Below are positions 54,467-63,869 of a stretch of DNA of 64,000 nt, in pieces. Position 1 is the first letter of the stretch, and the number at the start of each line of letters is the position of its first letter. The stretch comes from Microbacterium imperiale (GTDB lineage Bacteria; Actinomycetota; Actinomycetes; Actinomycetales; Microbacteriaceae): positions 2,914,001 through 2,978,000 of the forward strand of contig NZ_JAGIOK010000001.1 of assembly GCF_017876655.1 (NCBI RefSeq), read 5' to 3'. The notes under the pieces were generated by a model that searched no databases, was not told the DNA's origin, and saw nothing but the letters and a program-made list of their open reading frames with translations. Position numbers and translations under genes: made by a program.

Positions 54467-55984
54467 TCAGCCGGTGACGGCCTGGCGCTCGCGTTTGCGG
54501 GCCACCACCCGGTTGCGAACGGAGAGCACCAGAACGATCGCGAGCAGCGCGTAGAGCACGATCGTGATGGGGCTCTGGACGAGCACCGAGAAGTCGCCGT
54601 TCGAGCTCATCGCGGCGTCGCGCAGGCTCGTCTCGGCCAGAGGCCCGAGCACCATGCCGATGATGAGCGGCGCGAGCGGGAAGTCCATCGCCCGCATGAG
54701 GAACCCGAGCAGCCCGATGCCCAGCAGCATCAGCAGGTCGAACGTCGAGCCCGAGGTGGCGTAGATGCCGAGCGCACAGAACACCGTGATGCCGGCGTAG
54801 AGGTACGGGCGCGGGATGAGCAGCAGCTTCGCCCACAGCATCGCGAACGGCAGGTTCAGGATGAGCAGCACGATCATCGCGATGAAGAAGCTCGCCAGCA
54901 GCGACCAGACCAGGTCGGGCGCGCGGTCGAACAGCAGCGGCCCCGGCTGCAGACCGTACTGCCGGAAGGCGGCGAGCATGATGGCGGCCGTCGCCGAGAT
55001 CGGCAGGCCCAGGGCGAGCAGGGCGCCCATCGCCATGCCGGTCGTGGAGTTTCCGGCCGCCTCGGGCGCGGCGAGACCGCGGATCGCGCCGGTGCCGAAG
55101 CGCGGGTGCTTGCGCCGCGCGTCGAGGCGCTTTTCGAGCCCGTAGGCCAGGAACGTCGGGATCTCGGATCCGCCCGCCGGCACGACGCCGAACGGCAGGC
55201 CGATGGCGGTGCCGCGAGCCCACGCCGGGGCCGCTTCCTTGAGCTCTCGGCGCGAGAGCCACGGGCGTCCCGTCGGCTTGATGAGCCCCTTCGTCGAGGT
55301 GTGGCGCTCGAGGCACGCGACGTAGATGACCTCGCCGAGGGCGAGGATCGCGACCGTCACGGTCACGAGCGAGATGCCGTCGAACAGGTTCGGGGAGTCC
55401 ATCGTGAACCGCGGCGCACCCGAGACTCCGTCGATGCCGATCACCGCGATGCCGAGGCCGATGAACAGCGCCGTGAGTCCCTTGACGACGTTGTCGGTGA
55501 CGACCGACGACGTTGCGGCGAAGGCGAACACGGCCAGGGCGAAGAACTCGGCGGGACCGAAGCGGCTCGAGAAGTCCGCGAGCGCCGGGGCGAGGAAGAC
55601 CACGACCACCGACGCGACGAAGCCGCCGATGAACGCGCCGATCGCCGCGGTCGCGAGCGCTTGTGCGGCCCGACCGTTGAGCGCCATCTTGTGACCCTCG
55701 AAGGTCGAGGCGATCGCCGACGCCTGACCGGGGGTGTTCATGAGGATGCCCATGGTCGAGTCGCCGAACAGGCCGCCGAAGTAGACCCCGGCGAACATGA
55801 TGAACGCGGCGGTCGGGTCGAGCGAGAAGGTGATCGGCAGCAGCAGGGCGACGGCCATCGACGAGCCGAGACCGGGGAGCACGCCGACGGCGGTCCCGAG
55901 GAGGCATCCGATGAGCACCCACAGGAGGTTGGCAGGGGTGAGGGCGCCGGCGAAGCCTTCGCCGAGGAGCTGGAGGACGTCCAT
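54467..55984 (-). CDS. tctA: Tripartite tricarboxylate transporter permease TctA
   Basis: 505 residues, about 11-12 membrane helices. The family motif GLPGLGSSMAVALLLP-like sequence appears near residue 38 (VLPGLGSSMAVALLLPITF), and again GGSEIPTFLAYGLEKR. It is the large channel of the TTT system for citrate or other tricarboxylates. It follows tctB by 3 nt. Confidence 0.94.
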   Translation of the reverse strand: MDVLQLLGEGFAGALTPANLLWVLIGCLLGTAVGVLPGLGSSMAVALLLPITFSLDPTAAFIMFAGVYFGGLFGDSTMGILMNTPGQASAIASTFEGHKMALNGRAAQALATAAIGAFIGGFVASVVVVFLAPALADFSSRFGPAEFFALAVFAFAATSSVVTDNVVKGLTALFIGLGIAVIGIDGVSGAPRFTMDSPNLFDGISLVTVTVAILALGEVIYVACLERHTSTKGLIKPTGRPWLSRRELKEAAPAWARGTAIGLPFGVVPAGGSEIPTFLAYGLEKRLDARRKHPRFGTGAIRGLAAPEAAGNSTTGMAMGALLALGLPISATAAIMLAAFRQYGLQPGPLLFDRAPDLVWSLLASFFIAMIVLLILNLPFAMLWAKLLLIPRPYLYAGITVFCALGIYATSGSTFDLLMLLGIGLLGFLMRAMDFPLAPLIIGMVLGPLAETSLRDAAMSSNGDFSVLVQSPITIVLYALLAIVLVLSVRNRVVARKRERQAVTG

Positions 55985-55987
55985 GGG

Positions 55988-56569
55988 TCAGAAACCTCCG
56001 AGGATGCCGGACGGGAGCGGCATCCCGAGCAGCATGTCGAAACCGATGTAGGCCAGTGAGCTCACCGTCAGGCCGACCAAGAGGCTCACCAGCGGCTTGC
56101 GCGAGCCGAACCCTCGGGCGACGCACCAGAACAGCAGACCGGCGGCGATGATCCAGCCGAGGATGTCGAGCAGGAAGGCGAAGGCGAAGAAGGGCAGCAC
56201 GACCCACGCCAGCGATCGCACGTCGACCCGCACCGGACGGGGGGAGGCGTCGCCGTCGGTCGCGATGGTCGCGGTCGTCGGCGTGGACGTCCGCTCGCGC
56301 ATCTCCTTGACAGCCGACACGACGAGCGCGGCGGCGAAGACGTACAGGCCCGCGGCGATGATCGCCGGGAAGAACTGCGGGCCGGGGAAGACCGTGCCCG
56401 CGGGTACCTTCATCGTGATGATGCCCACCACGAGGTAGGTGGCGAACGCCGCCACGACGGCGGGCATGGTGAGGCCCTTGAGCAGCGCGGCGGCGCCCGG
56501 GCCGGAAACGAGCCGCAGCCGGTCTCCGACGACGGCCGAGGTGGCGGTCGGGTTGGCGGGGAACGTCAT
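55988..56569 (-). CDS. tctB: Tripartite tricarboxylate transporter small permease TctB
   Basis: 193 residues with four membrane helices, the first at about residues 35-55 (VVAAFATYLVVGIITMKV), and GMPLPSGIL near the C-terminus. The ATG overlaps the tctC stop (ATGA), which fixes the start within a longer open frame. Confidence 0.9.
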   Translation of the reverse strand: MTFPANPTATSAVVGDRLRLVSGPGAAALLKGLTMPAVVAAFATYLVVGIITMKVPAGTVFPGPQFFPAIIAAGLYVFAAALVVSAVKEMRERTSTPTTATIATDGDASPRPVRVDVRSLAWVVLPFFAFAFLLDILGWIIAAGLLFWCVARGFGSRKPLVSLLVGLTVSSLAYIGFDMLLGMPLPSGILGGF

Positions 56570-57588
56570 AGTCCCATCTCCTCGTACAGGTTGCGGATGC
56601 GCTGTTCCTCGTCCTCGAGGAACGTGTCGAGCTCGTCGCCCGTGATGACGCGTTCGGTCCAGCGGTATCGTTCGATCGCGTCCTGCCACTCCGGCGTGGC
56701 GACCGAATCGAGGACGAGCTGGGTGAGCCCGTCGACATCGTCGTCGCTCAGGCCGGCGGGAGCGGCCAGCATGCGCCAGTTCGTCAGTGAGATGTCGTAG
56801 CCCTGCTCGGCCGCCGTCGGGATCTCGATCCCGTCGATCGGCTCTTCCGCCACGAGGGCGAGCGCGCGCAGGCGCCCGGCTTCGATCTGGTCGATGTTGT
56901 CGGGGTAGCCGCCGGTCGCCGCCTTCGCCGTGCCATTGAGCAGCGCCTGGATCGCCTCGCCGCCGCCGTCGGACGAGATGTAGGTCGTGTCGACGGGATC
57001 GATGCCGGCCGCCAGGGCGAGGTCGGTCACGACGAGTTGGTCGAACGATCCGCCGCCCGTCCACGGGATCGACTTCGGGTCCTCCCGCCACGGCGCGACG
57101 AGGTCGTCGAGCGTCTCGTACGGCGAATCCGCGGGGACGACGATGACGTCGTACTCCTCGACGATCACCGCGAGCGGCGTGACGTCGTCGAGCGTCGCGG
57201 CGGAGTCGAACTGGATCGTCGCGGCGAGCAGGCCGGTGCCGCCGACGAGCATGTTGCCGGGGTGGCCGTCGAGGGCCGAGACGTTGCCGAGGGCGATCGT
57301 GCCGCCCGCGCCCGGCATGTTCACGACCTGCACGTTGTTCACGAGCCCGTTGGCCTTCTGCGCCTGCTGCAGCTCGCGGGCCACGCCGTCCCAACCGCCG
57401 CCCGCGGCTGCCGGGGCGATGATCGTCATCGAGGCGTTGATATCCTCGCCGGTCGCCGCCGACGAGATCGAGCCGAAGCTCGCCACACCGATCGCCGCCG
57501 CCGCGATCGCCCCGCCGATGACCCGCGCTGCCGTTCTGCGTCCGGCCGAGGCGGGCCGCGCGTCCGTATCCGTCGCGTTCTGCGTCAT
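56566..57588 (-). CDS. tctC: Tripartite tricarboxylate transporter substrate-binding protein TctC
   Basis: 340 residues: a Tat-like N-terminus with RRTAARVIGGAIAAAAIG, then the Bug/TctC fold (MTIIAPAAAGGGWDGVAREL, ... VNMPGAGGTIALG). It binds the substrate outside the membrane. GGAG lies 5-6 nt before the ATG; a GTG two codons up overlaps that site. First gene of tctCBA. Confidence 0.93.
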   Translation of the reverse strand: MTQNATDTDARPASAGRRTAARVIGGAIAAAAIGVASFGSISSAATGEDINASMTIIAPAAAGGGWDGVARELQQAQKANGLVNNVQVVNMPGAGGTIALGNVSALDGHPGNMLVGGTGLLAATIQFDSAATLDDVTPLAVIVEEYDVIVVPADSPYETLDDLVAPWREDPKSIPWTGGGSFDQLVVTDLALAAGIDPVDTTYISSDGGGEAIQALLNGTAKAATGGYPDNIDQIEAGRLRALALVAEEPIDGIEIPTAAEQGYDISLTNWRMLAAPAGLSDDDVDGLTQLVLDSVATPEWQDAIERYRWTERVITGDELDTFLEDEEQRIRNLYEEMGL

Positions 57589-57736
57589 GATCACTCCGTT
57601 CGCGCAGACGTCGTCGTCTGCGGGATCGAATTAGGATGGCACCTCGTCGCGCTGACCCGACGATCGTCGCGATTTGTTCTCATTGATGCGTATGCGGGAT
57701 GCCGACGCGGCCGTTCTCCACGAGGAAGTGACCAGG
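57589..57736. promoter_or_regulatory. Divergent regulatory region of tctCBA and the two-component system
   Basis: Contains a perfect inverted repeat CGCAGACG-TCGT-CGTCTGCG (57601-57620), a candidate site for the response regulator, and TAGGAT (57630-57635), a -10 box for the kinase gene. Confidence 0.5.
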
Positions 57737-59023
57737 ATGCCGATCAGGATGAGACCGTCTGCGGTGCGTCTCGTCATGCTCGTCGCACCCTCGGTGATCA
57801 CGATCGCGGCGCTGTCGGCGACCGCGGGGGTGGCGCTTGCGCTGCAGGAGCGAACGATCCGCGCGGCGACGACCGAACGGGTGCTCGAGGTCGCGTCGAG
57901 CCTGGCGGAGCTGCCCGAGGTCCGGGACGCGGTGGCGACCGCGGGCGCGGCCGGAACCCCCGATGATCTCGCGGACGCGTCCGACCTCGCGGGCGCTACG
58001 GCGGTGCTGCAGCCGATCGCTCGACTCGTCGGCGAAGCGGCCGGGGTCTACTACGTCGTGATCACCGACGATGAGGGTGTGCGCATCACGCATCCGCTCG
58101 CGTCGGAACGCGGCGTGCAGGTCGAGACTGCCAACGCGTCGGTGCTCGCCGGCGAGACGTTCGTGGGAACCGAGGTCGGGTCGTCGGGGCCGTCGCTGCG
58201 CGCGAAGGTCCCGGTGCGCGACGCCTCGGGCGAGCCGATCGGCATGGTCGCCGTCGGGGTGCTGGAGTCGCAGATCGCGAGCGAGCTCGACGAGGCTCTG
58301 AGCGCGCTGCGGCCGTGGGCGATCGGCGCGCTCGTCGTCGCGACCCTCGCCGGCTCGGTGGTGACCGCGGTGGTCGAGCGACGCTTCCGCCGGCTCGACG
58401 TCATCGCCGCCGAGCACGCGCAGATGCGGCGGACGACCGCGGCCCTGCGCGAGCAATCGCACGAGTTCCGCACGCGTCTGCATGTCATCCACGGCCTCGT
58501 CTCGCGTGGCCAGGGGCCGCAGGCGCTCGGCTACATCGAAGAGATCGTGCCGGTGCGCCGGGCTGAGGGCGAGTTCGAAGCGCGGGACGACGAGCGCGAC
58601 GACCGCCCGATCGCCGCGGCGACGGTGCGGGCGGTGCAGGCCGAGCTGCTCGACCTCGGCGCCCGAGCGGAGTTCGACCTCGACCTCGCCGCCGACCTCG
58701 ACGAGGGCCTCGTCTCGATCGTGACGAACCTCTGCCGCAATGCCGCGGAAGCCGGTGCCACGGTCGTCGCGTGCGCGCTGCGCACCGAGGGTGAGCGTGT
58801 GATCGGGTCGGTCGAGGATGACGGCCCCGGCGTCGACCCCAGCATCGCGGGGCGCATCTTCTCGCCCGGGTTCTCGTCGAAGCACGACGCCTCGGGGTTC
58901 GGGCGGGGCCTCGGACTCGACGTCGTCCGGCGCATCGTCACCGCGCGCGGCGGCTCGATCGAGGTGGGTGCGTCGTCGCTCGGCGGAGCGCGATTCGCGT
59001 TCGATCTGGCGGTGGCCCCGTGA
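57737..59023 (+). CDS. Sensor histidine kinase, CitA/DcuS type
   Basis: 428 residues: membrane helix (about 9-35), extracytoplasmic PAS-like sensor (40-190, with YYVVITDDEGVRITHP and GTEVGSSGPSLRAKVPV), second helix (194-215), DHp with His242 in SHEFRTRLHVIHGLVSRGQ, and HATPase (NLCRNAAEAGA, EDDGPGVD, GRGLGLDVV). No cytoplasmic PAS domain is obvious. It senses a tricarboxylate and controls tctCBA, by analogy with CitAB/TctDE. The start is uncertain: a GTG 9 nt up and an ATG 51 nt up are also in frame. Confidence 0.88.
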   Translation: MPIRMRPSAVRLVMLVAPSVITIAALSATAGVALALQERTIRAATTERVLEVASSLAELPEVRDAVATAGAAGTPDDLADASDLAGATAVLQPIARLVGEAAGVYYVVITDDEGVRITHPLASERGVQVETANASVLAGETFVGTEVGSSGPSLRAKVPVRDASGEPIGMVAVGVLESQIASELDEALSALRPWAIGALVVATLAGSVVTAVVERRFRRLDVIAAEHAQMRRTTAALREQSHEFRTRLHVIHGLVSRGQGPQALGYIEEIVPVRRAEGEFEARDDERDDRPIAAATVRAVQAELLDLGARAEFDLDLAADLDEGLVSIVTNLCRNAAEAGATVVACALRTEGERVIGSVEDDGPGVDPSIAGRIFSPGFSSKHDASGFGRGLGLDVVRRIVTARGGSIEVGASSLGGARFAFDLAVAP

Positions 59024-59778
59024 CCCCCGGCACCCGCGTTCTGATCGCCGACGACGACCGCGGCGCCCGCGCCCTGCACGCCGGGTTCGTCGCGGACGTG
59101 CCGGGGTTCCGGGTAGTCGGCACGGCCGATAGCGGCGAGGCGGCGCTCGAGCGCATCCGCGGCGGCGTCGACCTCGTTCTACTCGACATGCGGCTGCCCG
59201 GGATCAGCGGCATCGAGGTCCTGCACCGCCTGCGCACGCTGGAGCAGGGCGGGCCCGACGTGCTCGTGATCAGCTCGTCGCAGGATCAGACCACGGTGCG
59301 GCAGGCGCTCGCCGGGCAGGTGGTGGGCTACCTCGTCAAACCGTTCACGTTCGCGGCGCTGCGAGAGCGGCTCGAGCGCTACGCCGCCGACCGCGAGCGC
59401 CGGGTGGCCGACGAGCGCGACCGGCCGCTGGCGCAGAGCGAGATCGACCGGTTGCTGTCGACGGGCACGATCCGAACCGCCCCGGCGACCTCCTTGCGCG
59501 ACGGCCGCGGCGCGGGAGGTACGGTCTCGGCGGGCAGCGCCGCCGCGCTGCCGAAGGGGCTCGCCGCGCCCACGCTCGCGCAGGTGGTCGCCGCCCTCGA
59601 CCCCGTCGTCGCCTTGACCGGTGCCGAGGTGGCCGCGGCCTGCGGCATCTCGCGCGCCACCGCGAACCGGTACCTGACGCACCTCGTCGACACCGGCGTC
59701 ATCCACCTCTCGCACCGCTACGGCAAGCGCGGCCGACCCCAGGTGCTGTACCGACTCGCGCCGTCGCCCGAGCGCTGA
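59020..59778 (+). CDS. Response regulator, CitB/DcuR type
   Basis: 252 residues: receiver domain with Asp56 (VDLVLLDMRLPG) and Lys107 (YLVKPFTF), a linker, and a C-terminal helix-turn-helix (EVAAACGISRATANRYLTHL) typical of CitB-family regulators. GTG start overlapping the kinase stop. It probably activates the divergent tctCBA operon. Confidence 0.9.
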   Translation: MTPGTRVLIADDDRGARALHAGFVADVPGFRVVGTADSGEAALERIRGGVDLVLLDMRLPGISGIEVLHRLRTLEQGGPDVLVISSSQDQTTVRQALAGQVVGYLVKPFTFAALRERLERYAADRERRVADERDRPLAQSEIDRLLSTGTIRTAPATSLRDGRGAGGTVSAGSAAALPKGLAAPTLAQVVAALDPVVALTGAEVAAACGISRATANRYLTHLVDTGVIHLSHRYGKRGRPQVLYRLAPSPER

Positions 59779-59786
59779 ACCGGGCA

Positions 59787-59792
59787 TAACCT
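59787..59792 (+). promoter_or_regulatory. Leaderless -10 box of phzF
   Basis: TAACCT, 6 nt, ATG at 59799. Confidence 0.6.
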
Positions 59793-59798
59793 GAACGG

Positions 59799-60653
59799 AT
59801 GAGCACGCCCGAGGTCCTGCGATACGCCGCCTTCACGTCCCGTCCCGACGGTGGCAATCCCGCGGGGATCGTCTTGGATGCCGCCGGGCTCGACGCCGCG
59901 ACCATGCAGCGCATCGCCGCCGAGGTCGATGAAGCCGAGACGGCGTTCCTCACGGGGACGACCGCCGACGGCGCGCACACGGTGCGGTACTTCTCGCCGA
60001 TCGCCGAGGTGCCCTTCTGCGGACACGCCACGGTCGCCACCGCGGTCGCGCTCGCCGAGCGGGGACGCGTCGCGGATGACGGTGCGGTCCGGTTCGACAC
60101 CCCCGTCGGCGTCGTCGCCATAGCGGTCACGCGTGATGACGACGGCATCCGTGCGTCTTTCACGAGCATCGAGCCGTCGGTGCGCGAGCTCGACGACGCA
60201 GACCTCGACGCGATCTTCGACCTGCTCGGGCTGACGCGCGATGACCTCGACCCCGAGCTGCCGCCGCGCCTGGCGAACACCGGGAACACGCACCCGGTCA
60301 TCGTGCTGCGCGACCACGAGACGTTCGACGGGTTCACGTTCGACCCCGACGCCGTGCGGGCGCTGCTGGACGACCGCGGATGGCCCGCGACGATCACGGT
60401 CGCCCACCGGGCGGCATCCGATCGGTTCCACGCGCGCAACCTCTTTCCGGTGGGGCGCATCACCGAAGACCCCGCGACCGGTTCCGCCGCGGCCTCGTTC
60501 GGCGCCTACCTGCGGGCGCTCGGGGCGGTCGCCGTGCCGTCGACCGTGGTCATCGAGCAGGGCGGGCATGTCGGGCGACCGGGGGAATTGACCGTCGAGA
60601 TTCCCGAGAGCGGCGGGATCACCGTGTCGGGGTACGCCGTCCGCATGCCGTGA
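59799..60653 (+). CDS. PhzF family isomerase
   Basis: 284 residues, two-lobed PhzF/DapF-like fold. The catalytic Glu lies in EVDEAETAFLTG, with PIAEVPFCGHATVATA and EDPATGSAAASFGAYL, both family motifs. Members isomerise small amino or hydroxy acids; no phenazine genes are present, so this is a stand-alone member with unknown substrate. Confidence 0.9.
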   Translation: MSTPEVLRYAAFTSRPDGGNPAGIVLDAAGLDAATMQRIAAEVDEAETAFLTGTTADGAHTVRYFSPIAEVPFCGHATVATAVALAERGRVADDGAVRFDTPVGVVAIAVTRDDDGIRASFTSIEPSVRELDDADLDAIFDLLGLTRDDLDPELPPRLANTGNTHPVIVLRDHETFDGFTFDPDAVRALLDDRGWPATITVAHRAASDRFHARNLFPVGRITEDPATGSAAASFGAYLRALGAVAVPSTVVIEQGGHVGRPGELTVEIPESGGITVSGYAVRMP

Positions 60654-60720
60654 CCGTTTGAGCCGGATGGTGCGCCGGCGACGGTGGATGCTGCGGCGCC
60701 GATGTGGTTGCATCGAGCGG

Positions 60721-61053
60721 ATGGAGCTGTCGTGGTTGTGGTTGCTGCCGGTCGCCGCCGGATCGGCGATGCAGGTGGCGTCGGTGTTCTGGTTCGAACG
60801 GATCCGCCCCGGGGTGCCGTATCCGCTCTGGACGTTCGTGAGTCGTGAGCCGGGCCGCGTGCGTGCGCTGCGGGTCGGCGGTGCCGCGCTCATCGTCTTC
60901 GCGGCGGTGATGCTGGTGCTGTCCCGCGGAGCCCTATGGTTCGCGACGCCGATCGTTGTGGCCGTGGCCTTCGTGCCGATGGTCGTCGCGATCTACGTGG
61001 TGAACGGCAGGTTCACCCGGCGCGGCGCTCCCGGCGCCGAAGCGACCGACTGA
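60721..61053 (+). CDS. Small membrane protein of unknown function
   Basis: 110 residues, three probable membrane helices (LWLLPVAAGSAMQVASVFW; AALIVFAAVMLVLSRGAL; TPIVVAVAFVPMVVAIYV). No family recognised. The start is tentative: no ribosome site is seen, and TTGCAT stands 7 nt upstream. A 21-codon upstream extension is Arg-rich and unlikely. Confidence 0.5.
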   Translation: MELSWLWLLPVAAGSAMQVASVFWFERIRPGVPYPLWTFVSREPGRVRALRVGGAALIVFAAVMLVLSRGALWFATPIVVAVAFVPMVVAIYVVNGRFTRRGAPGAEATD

Positions 61054-61078
61054 CCGCTGAGCACCCCGCTTCGGGACC

Positions 61079-61312
61079 TCAGTCCGAGGTCGCGTCGTCG
61101 TCTGTCTGGTGCCGTCGGTTCGCGTCGACCGCGGCGCCCAGCACGATCCCGGCAAGCAGGCCGATTCCTCCGCCGAGGGCGATGTTGTCGAACACCAGCA
61201 TGCCGATCGCGCTGCCGAGGGGGAGACCGAGGGCGATGCCGATCGCGAGGGCGTTCACGCCCCCGCCGCCGCTATCACGTTCGCTCTCGTGCGAGTTCTC
61301 ATCCGCGCTCAT
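61079..61312 (-). CDS. Small glycine-rich membrane protein
   Basis: 77 residues with two hydrophobic helices of glycine-zipper type (IGIALGLPLGSAIGMLVF; LGGGIGLLAGIVLGAAV) between charged ends. The function is unknown. Its start overlaps the stop of the upstream membrane gene (ATGA). Confidence 0.65.
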   Translation of the reverse strand: MSADENSHESERDSGGGGVNALAIGIALGLPLGSAIGMLVFDNIALGGGIGLLAGIVLGAAVDANRRHQTDDDATSD

Positions 61313-61626
61313 CCACTGACCTCTTCTTTCACCGGGGGAGGAGTCGCCGACCTGCGGCCGAGCAGGAACGACAGCGCGAGCAGTCCGATCACGGCAACGG
61401 TCATTCCGGCCCACATCGGCGGCGAGACGACGGTGCCCCTCGCTTGGAAGTAGGCCGCCGCCGCCAGCGGCTGGTACGCGAACCACCCGAACGAAGCTTG
61501 GGGCTTCGTGATCAAGGCGTCGAACAGGACCATCAGGATGCCGCCCGTGGTCACGGCTGCGGCGATCCACCAGAGAACGCGCGGAATGCGCGGACGCGGA
61601 GCAGGTGACGTGGTGCCATCGGTCAT
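61309..61626 (-). CDS. Membrane protein of unknown function
   Basis: 105 residues, two to three helices (VLWWIAAAVTTGGILMVLF; MWAGMTVAVIGLLALSFLLG). AAGGA precedes the ATG. It is coupled to the glycine-rich gene behind it, so the two form a small operon. No family recognised. Confidence 0.65.
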   Translation of the reverse strand: MTDGTTSPAPRPRIPRVLWWIAAAVTTGGILMVLFDALITKPQASFGWFAYQPLAAAAYFQARGTVVSPPMWAGMTVAVIGLLALSFLLGRRSATPPPVKEEVSG

Positions 61627-61655
61627 GGGTTTCCTTCGTTATGCCCGGCAGACGC

Positions 61656-61691
61656 GGAATGGCTCAGGCCTGGAGGTGCCTGAGCCATTCC
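61656..61691. terminator. Terminator downstream of lsr2
   Basis: Perfect 14-bp stem GGAATGGCTCAGGC / GCCTGAGCCATTCC with an 8-nt loop, 16 nt past the lsr2 stop. Confidence 0.85.
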
Positions 61692-61707
61692 TGAGATCGG
61701 GTTGCGG

Positions 61708-62052
61708 TTAGTTCGCCGCCCGATAAGCGTCGATCACGGATGCCGGAATGCGGCCGCGCTCGTTGACGGTGTGACCATTCGCGCGCGCCCACTCACGGAC
61801 GGCGCCGAGGTCGAGATCACTCTTGGCTGCGCGAGACGGACGCGAACGCGTGGCATTTCCGTTCGCACGGATGGAGCGGGCGACGTCCACGAAAGGCTCG
61901 AGCGCCTTGTAGAACTTCTCGGCGTTCTCGTCGGAGAGGTCGATCTCGTATGCGCGACCTTCGATCGAGAACGTGATCTGCTTTCCTTCACCGTCCTCGA
62001 GCACAGTGCCGTCGAGGTCATCGATGAGTTGCGTGATTTGTTTGCGGGCCAT
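61708..62052 (-). CDS. lsr2: Lsr2 family nucleoid-associated protein
   Basis: 114 residues: N-terminal oligomerisation part ([32 protein letters not shown]) and C-terminal DNA-binding part ([29 protein letters not shown], here split) with the RGR AT-hook-like triplet. Lsr2 bridges DNA and silences AT-rich foreign genes. TAACAT lies 7 nt before this ATG; an ATG three codons up would overlap it. Confidence 0.95.
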   Translation of the reverse strand: MARKQITQLIDDLDGTVLEDGEGKQITFSIEGRAYEIDLSDENAEKFYKALEPFVDVARSIRANGNATRSRPSRAAKSDLDLGAVREWARANGHTVNERGRIPASVIDAYRAAN

Positions 62053-62132
62053 GAACGCCATGTTAACGCCTCAGCCGCGTTCCGCCTCATCGATTTCCCC
62101 AACCGCTATTCCTTGTCGTGCGTGGCAAACGC

Positions 62133-63788
62133 TCAGACCATCTGCGCCCGCGCATTCGGAACGCAATGCGTCATCTTCAGACCGGCCACGTCGCGGGGGC
62201 CGTTGTGACCGAGGTTCCGCAGTCGCTCGAGCTCGTCTTCGCTGAGCGTCTGCGACTGCAGGGGCGGCAGATCCTTGACCTCGTCCAGCCCGATACCGAG
62301 CCCCTCGCCGACGCGGCGCCCGAGGTCGTCCTCCACCAGGTAGAAGTGCCAGAGCATGCGCTCCTGCACGGGACGCGCGGCCTGTCCGATCAAGTCGATG
62401 AAATTGGCGACCAGGTCATCGCGCTCCCAGTCCTCCATCAGCAGGTAGCGCTGACCGGCCTGCGTATAGTCGTTCGTGCGGGGAATGCGCTTTCGCGTCA
62501 GGCGGCCGGAGATCTCGGGTCCCTGCTCGTCGTGCGTGGGGTATTGCGCTTCGCGCAGGCCACCGGTGATCGAGGGCTCGTAGTTTACGTGCGGGTTCTC
62601 GCCGCCGTTGTCGACGTGATAGGCCATCTGCCCGTCGCGCAGGTTCGTCGCCACCGACGCGTTCTTCGGCGAATTGACCGGCAGCTGCAGGTAATTCGGG
62701 CCGACGCGGTAGCGCTGGGTGTCGGAGTACGAGAACGTGCGGCCGACGAGCATCTTGTCGTCCGAGAAGTCGAGTCCGTCCACCAGCACGCCCGTGCCGA
62801 ACGAGATCTGCTCGTTCTCGGCGAAGAAGTTCGAGACGTTGCGGTTCAGCACCATCTTCCCGACGGTGCGCGGCGGGAATTCGTTCTCGGGCCAGAGCTT
62901 CGTGTCATCGAGCGGGTCGAAATCGAGCTCGGGGTGATCGTGGTCGTCCATCATCTGAACCTGCAGTTCCCACTCGGGGTACTCGCCGCGCTCGATCGCC
63001 TCGTACGCGTCCTTCGATGCGTGGCCGAGGTCGCCGGCCTGGACGGCAGCGGCATCCGCTTCGGTCATCGAGCTGACGCCCACCGACGGGATCCAGTGGT
63101 ACTTCACGAGCTTGGTCTCGCCCTGCTCATTCACCCACTTGTAGGTGTTGACGCCGAACCCCTGCTGCGTGCGGTAGTTCGCCGGGATGCCACGAGGGCT
63201 GAACAGGTTGACGAGCATGTGCATCGATTCGGGCGTCTGCGACATGAAGTCGAAGATGCGCGCGGGCTCCTGGCGGAAGGTGATGGGGTCGGGCTTGAGC
63301 GAGTGGATGACGTCGGGGAACTTGATCGCGTCGCGGATGAAGAAGACGCCGAGGTTGTTGCCGACGAGGTCCCAGTTGCCGTCCTCGGTGTAGAACTTCA
63401 CGGCGAAGCCTCGCGGGTCGCGAGCGGCCTCGGACGAATCGCGTCCGCCGATCACCGTGGAGAAGCGCACAGCGACATCCGTGCGCTTGCCGGCTTCCTG
63501 GAAGAGCTTCGCGCGCGTGAACTGCGCGATGGGCTCGTCGCCCCACATGCCCGTCGCCTCGAAGTAGCCGAATGCGACGAAGCCGCGCGCGTGCACGACG
63601 CGCTCGGGGATGCGCTCACGGTCGAAGTGGCTGATCTTCTCGAGGAAGTGGTAGTTCTCGAGCGTCGCCGGTCCGCGCGCCCCCACCGTTCGCTGGTTCT
63701 GGTTGTCGTAAACGGGGTGTCCCTGCCGGGTGGTCAGCTCCTGGCGGTCGTCGCCCTCAGCAGGCCCCTGGCTCGATACATCGGTCAT
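62133..63788 (-). CDS. katA: Catalase
   Basis: 551-residue haem catalase that splits hydrogen peroxide. The catalytic His lies in [18 protein letters not shown], the catalytic Asn in [17 protein letters not shown], and the haem-ligand Tyr in [16 protein letters not shown]. The length, slightly over 480-500, reflects a C-terminal extension typical of actinobacterial KatA. GGAGG precedes the ATG by about 6 nt. It is followed 80 nt later by lsr2 on the same strand. Confidence 0.95.
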   Translation of the reverse strand: MTDVSSQGPAEGDDRQELTTRQGHPVYDNQNQRTVGARGPATLENYHFLEKISHFDRERIPERVVHARGFVAFGYFEATGMWGDEPIAQFTRAKLFQEAGKRTDVAVRFSTVIGGRDSSEAARDPRGFAVKFYTEDGNWDLVGNNLGVFFIRDAIKFPDVIHSLKPDPITFRQEPARIFDFMSQTPESMHMLVNLFSPRGIPANYRTQQGFGVNTYKWVNEQGETKLVKYHWIPSVGVSSMTEADAAAVQAGDLGHASKDAYEAIERGEYPEWELQVQMMDDHDHPELDFDPLDDTKLWPENEFPPRTVGKMVLNRNVSNFFAENEQISFGTGVLVDGLDFSDDKMLVGRTFSYSDTQRYRVGPNYLQLPVNSPKNASVATNLRDGQMAYHVDNGGENPHVNYEPSITGGLREAQYPTHDEQGPEISGRLTRKRIPRTNDYTQAGQRYLLMEDWERDDLVANFIDLIGQAARPVQERMLWHFYLVEDDLGRRVGEGLGIGLDEVKDLPPLQSQTLSEDELERLRNLGHNGPRDVAGLKMTHCVPNARAQMV

Positions 63789-63869
63789 CGCGTCCTCCGT
63801 ATGGTTCGCATGTCGTCGGAACGGCCGACGCTACGGGGGAGTGGGACGGGGCGGAAGGGGGTTGCGGGG

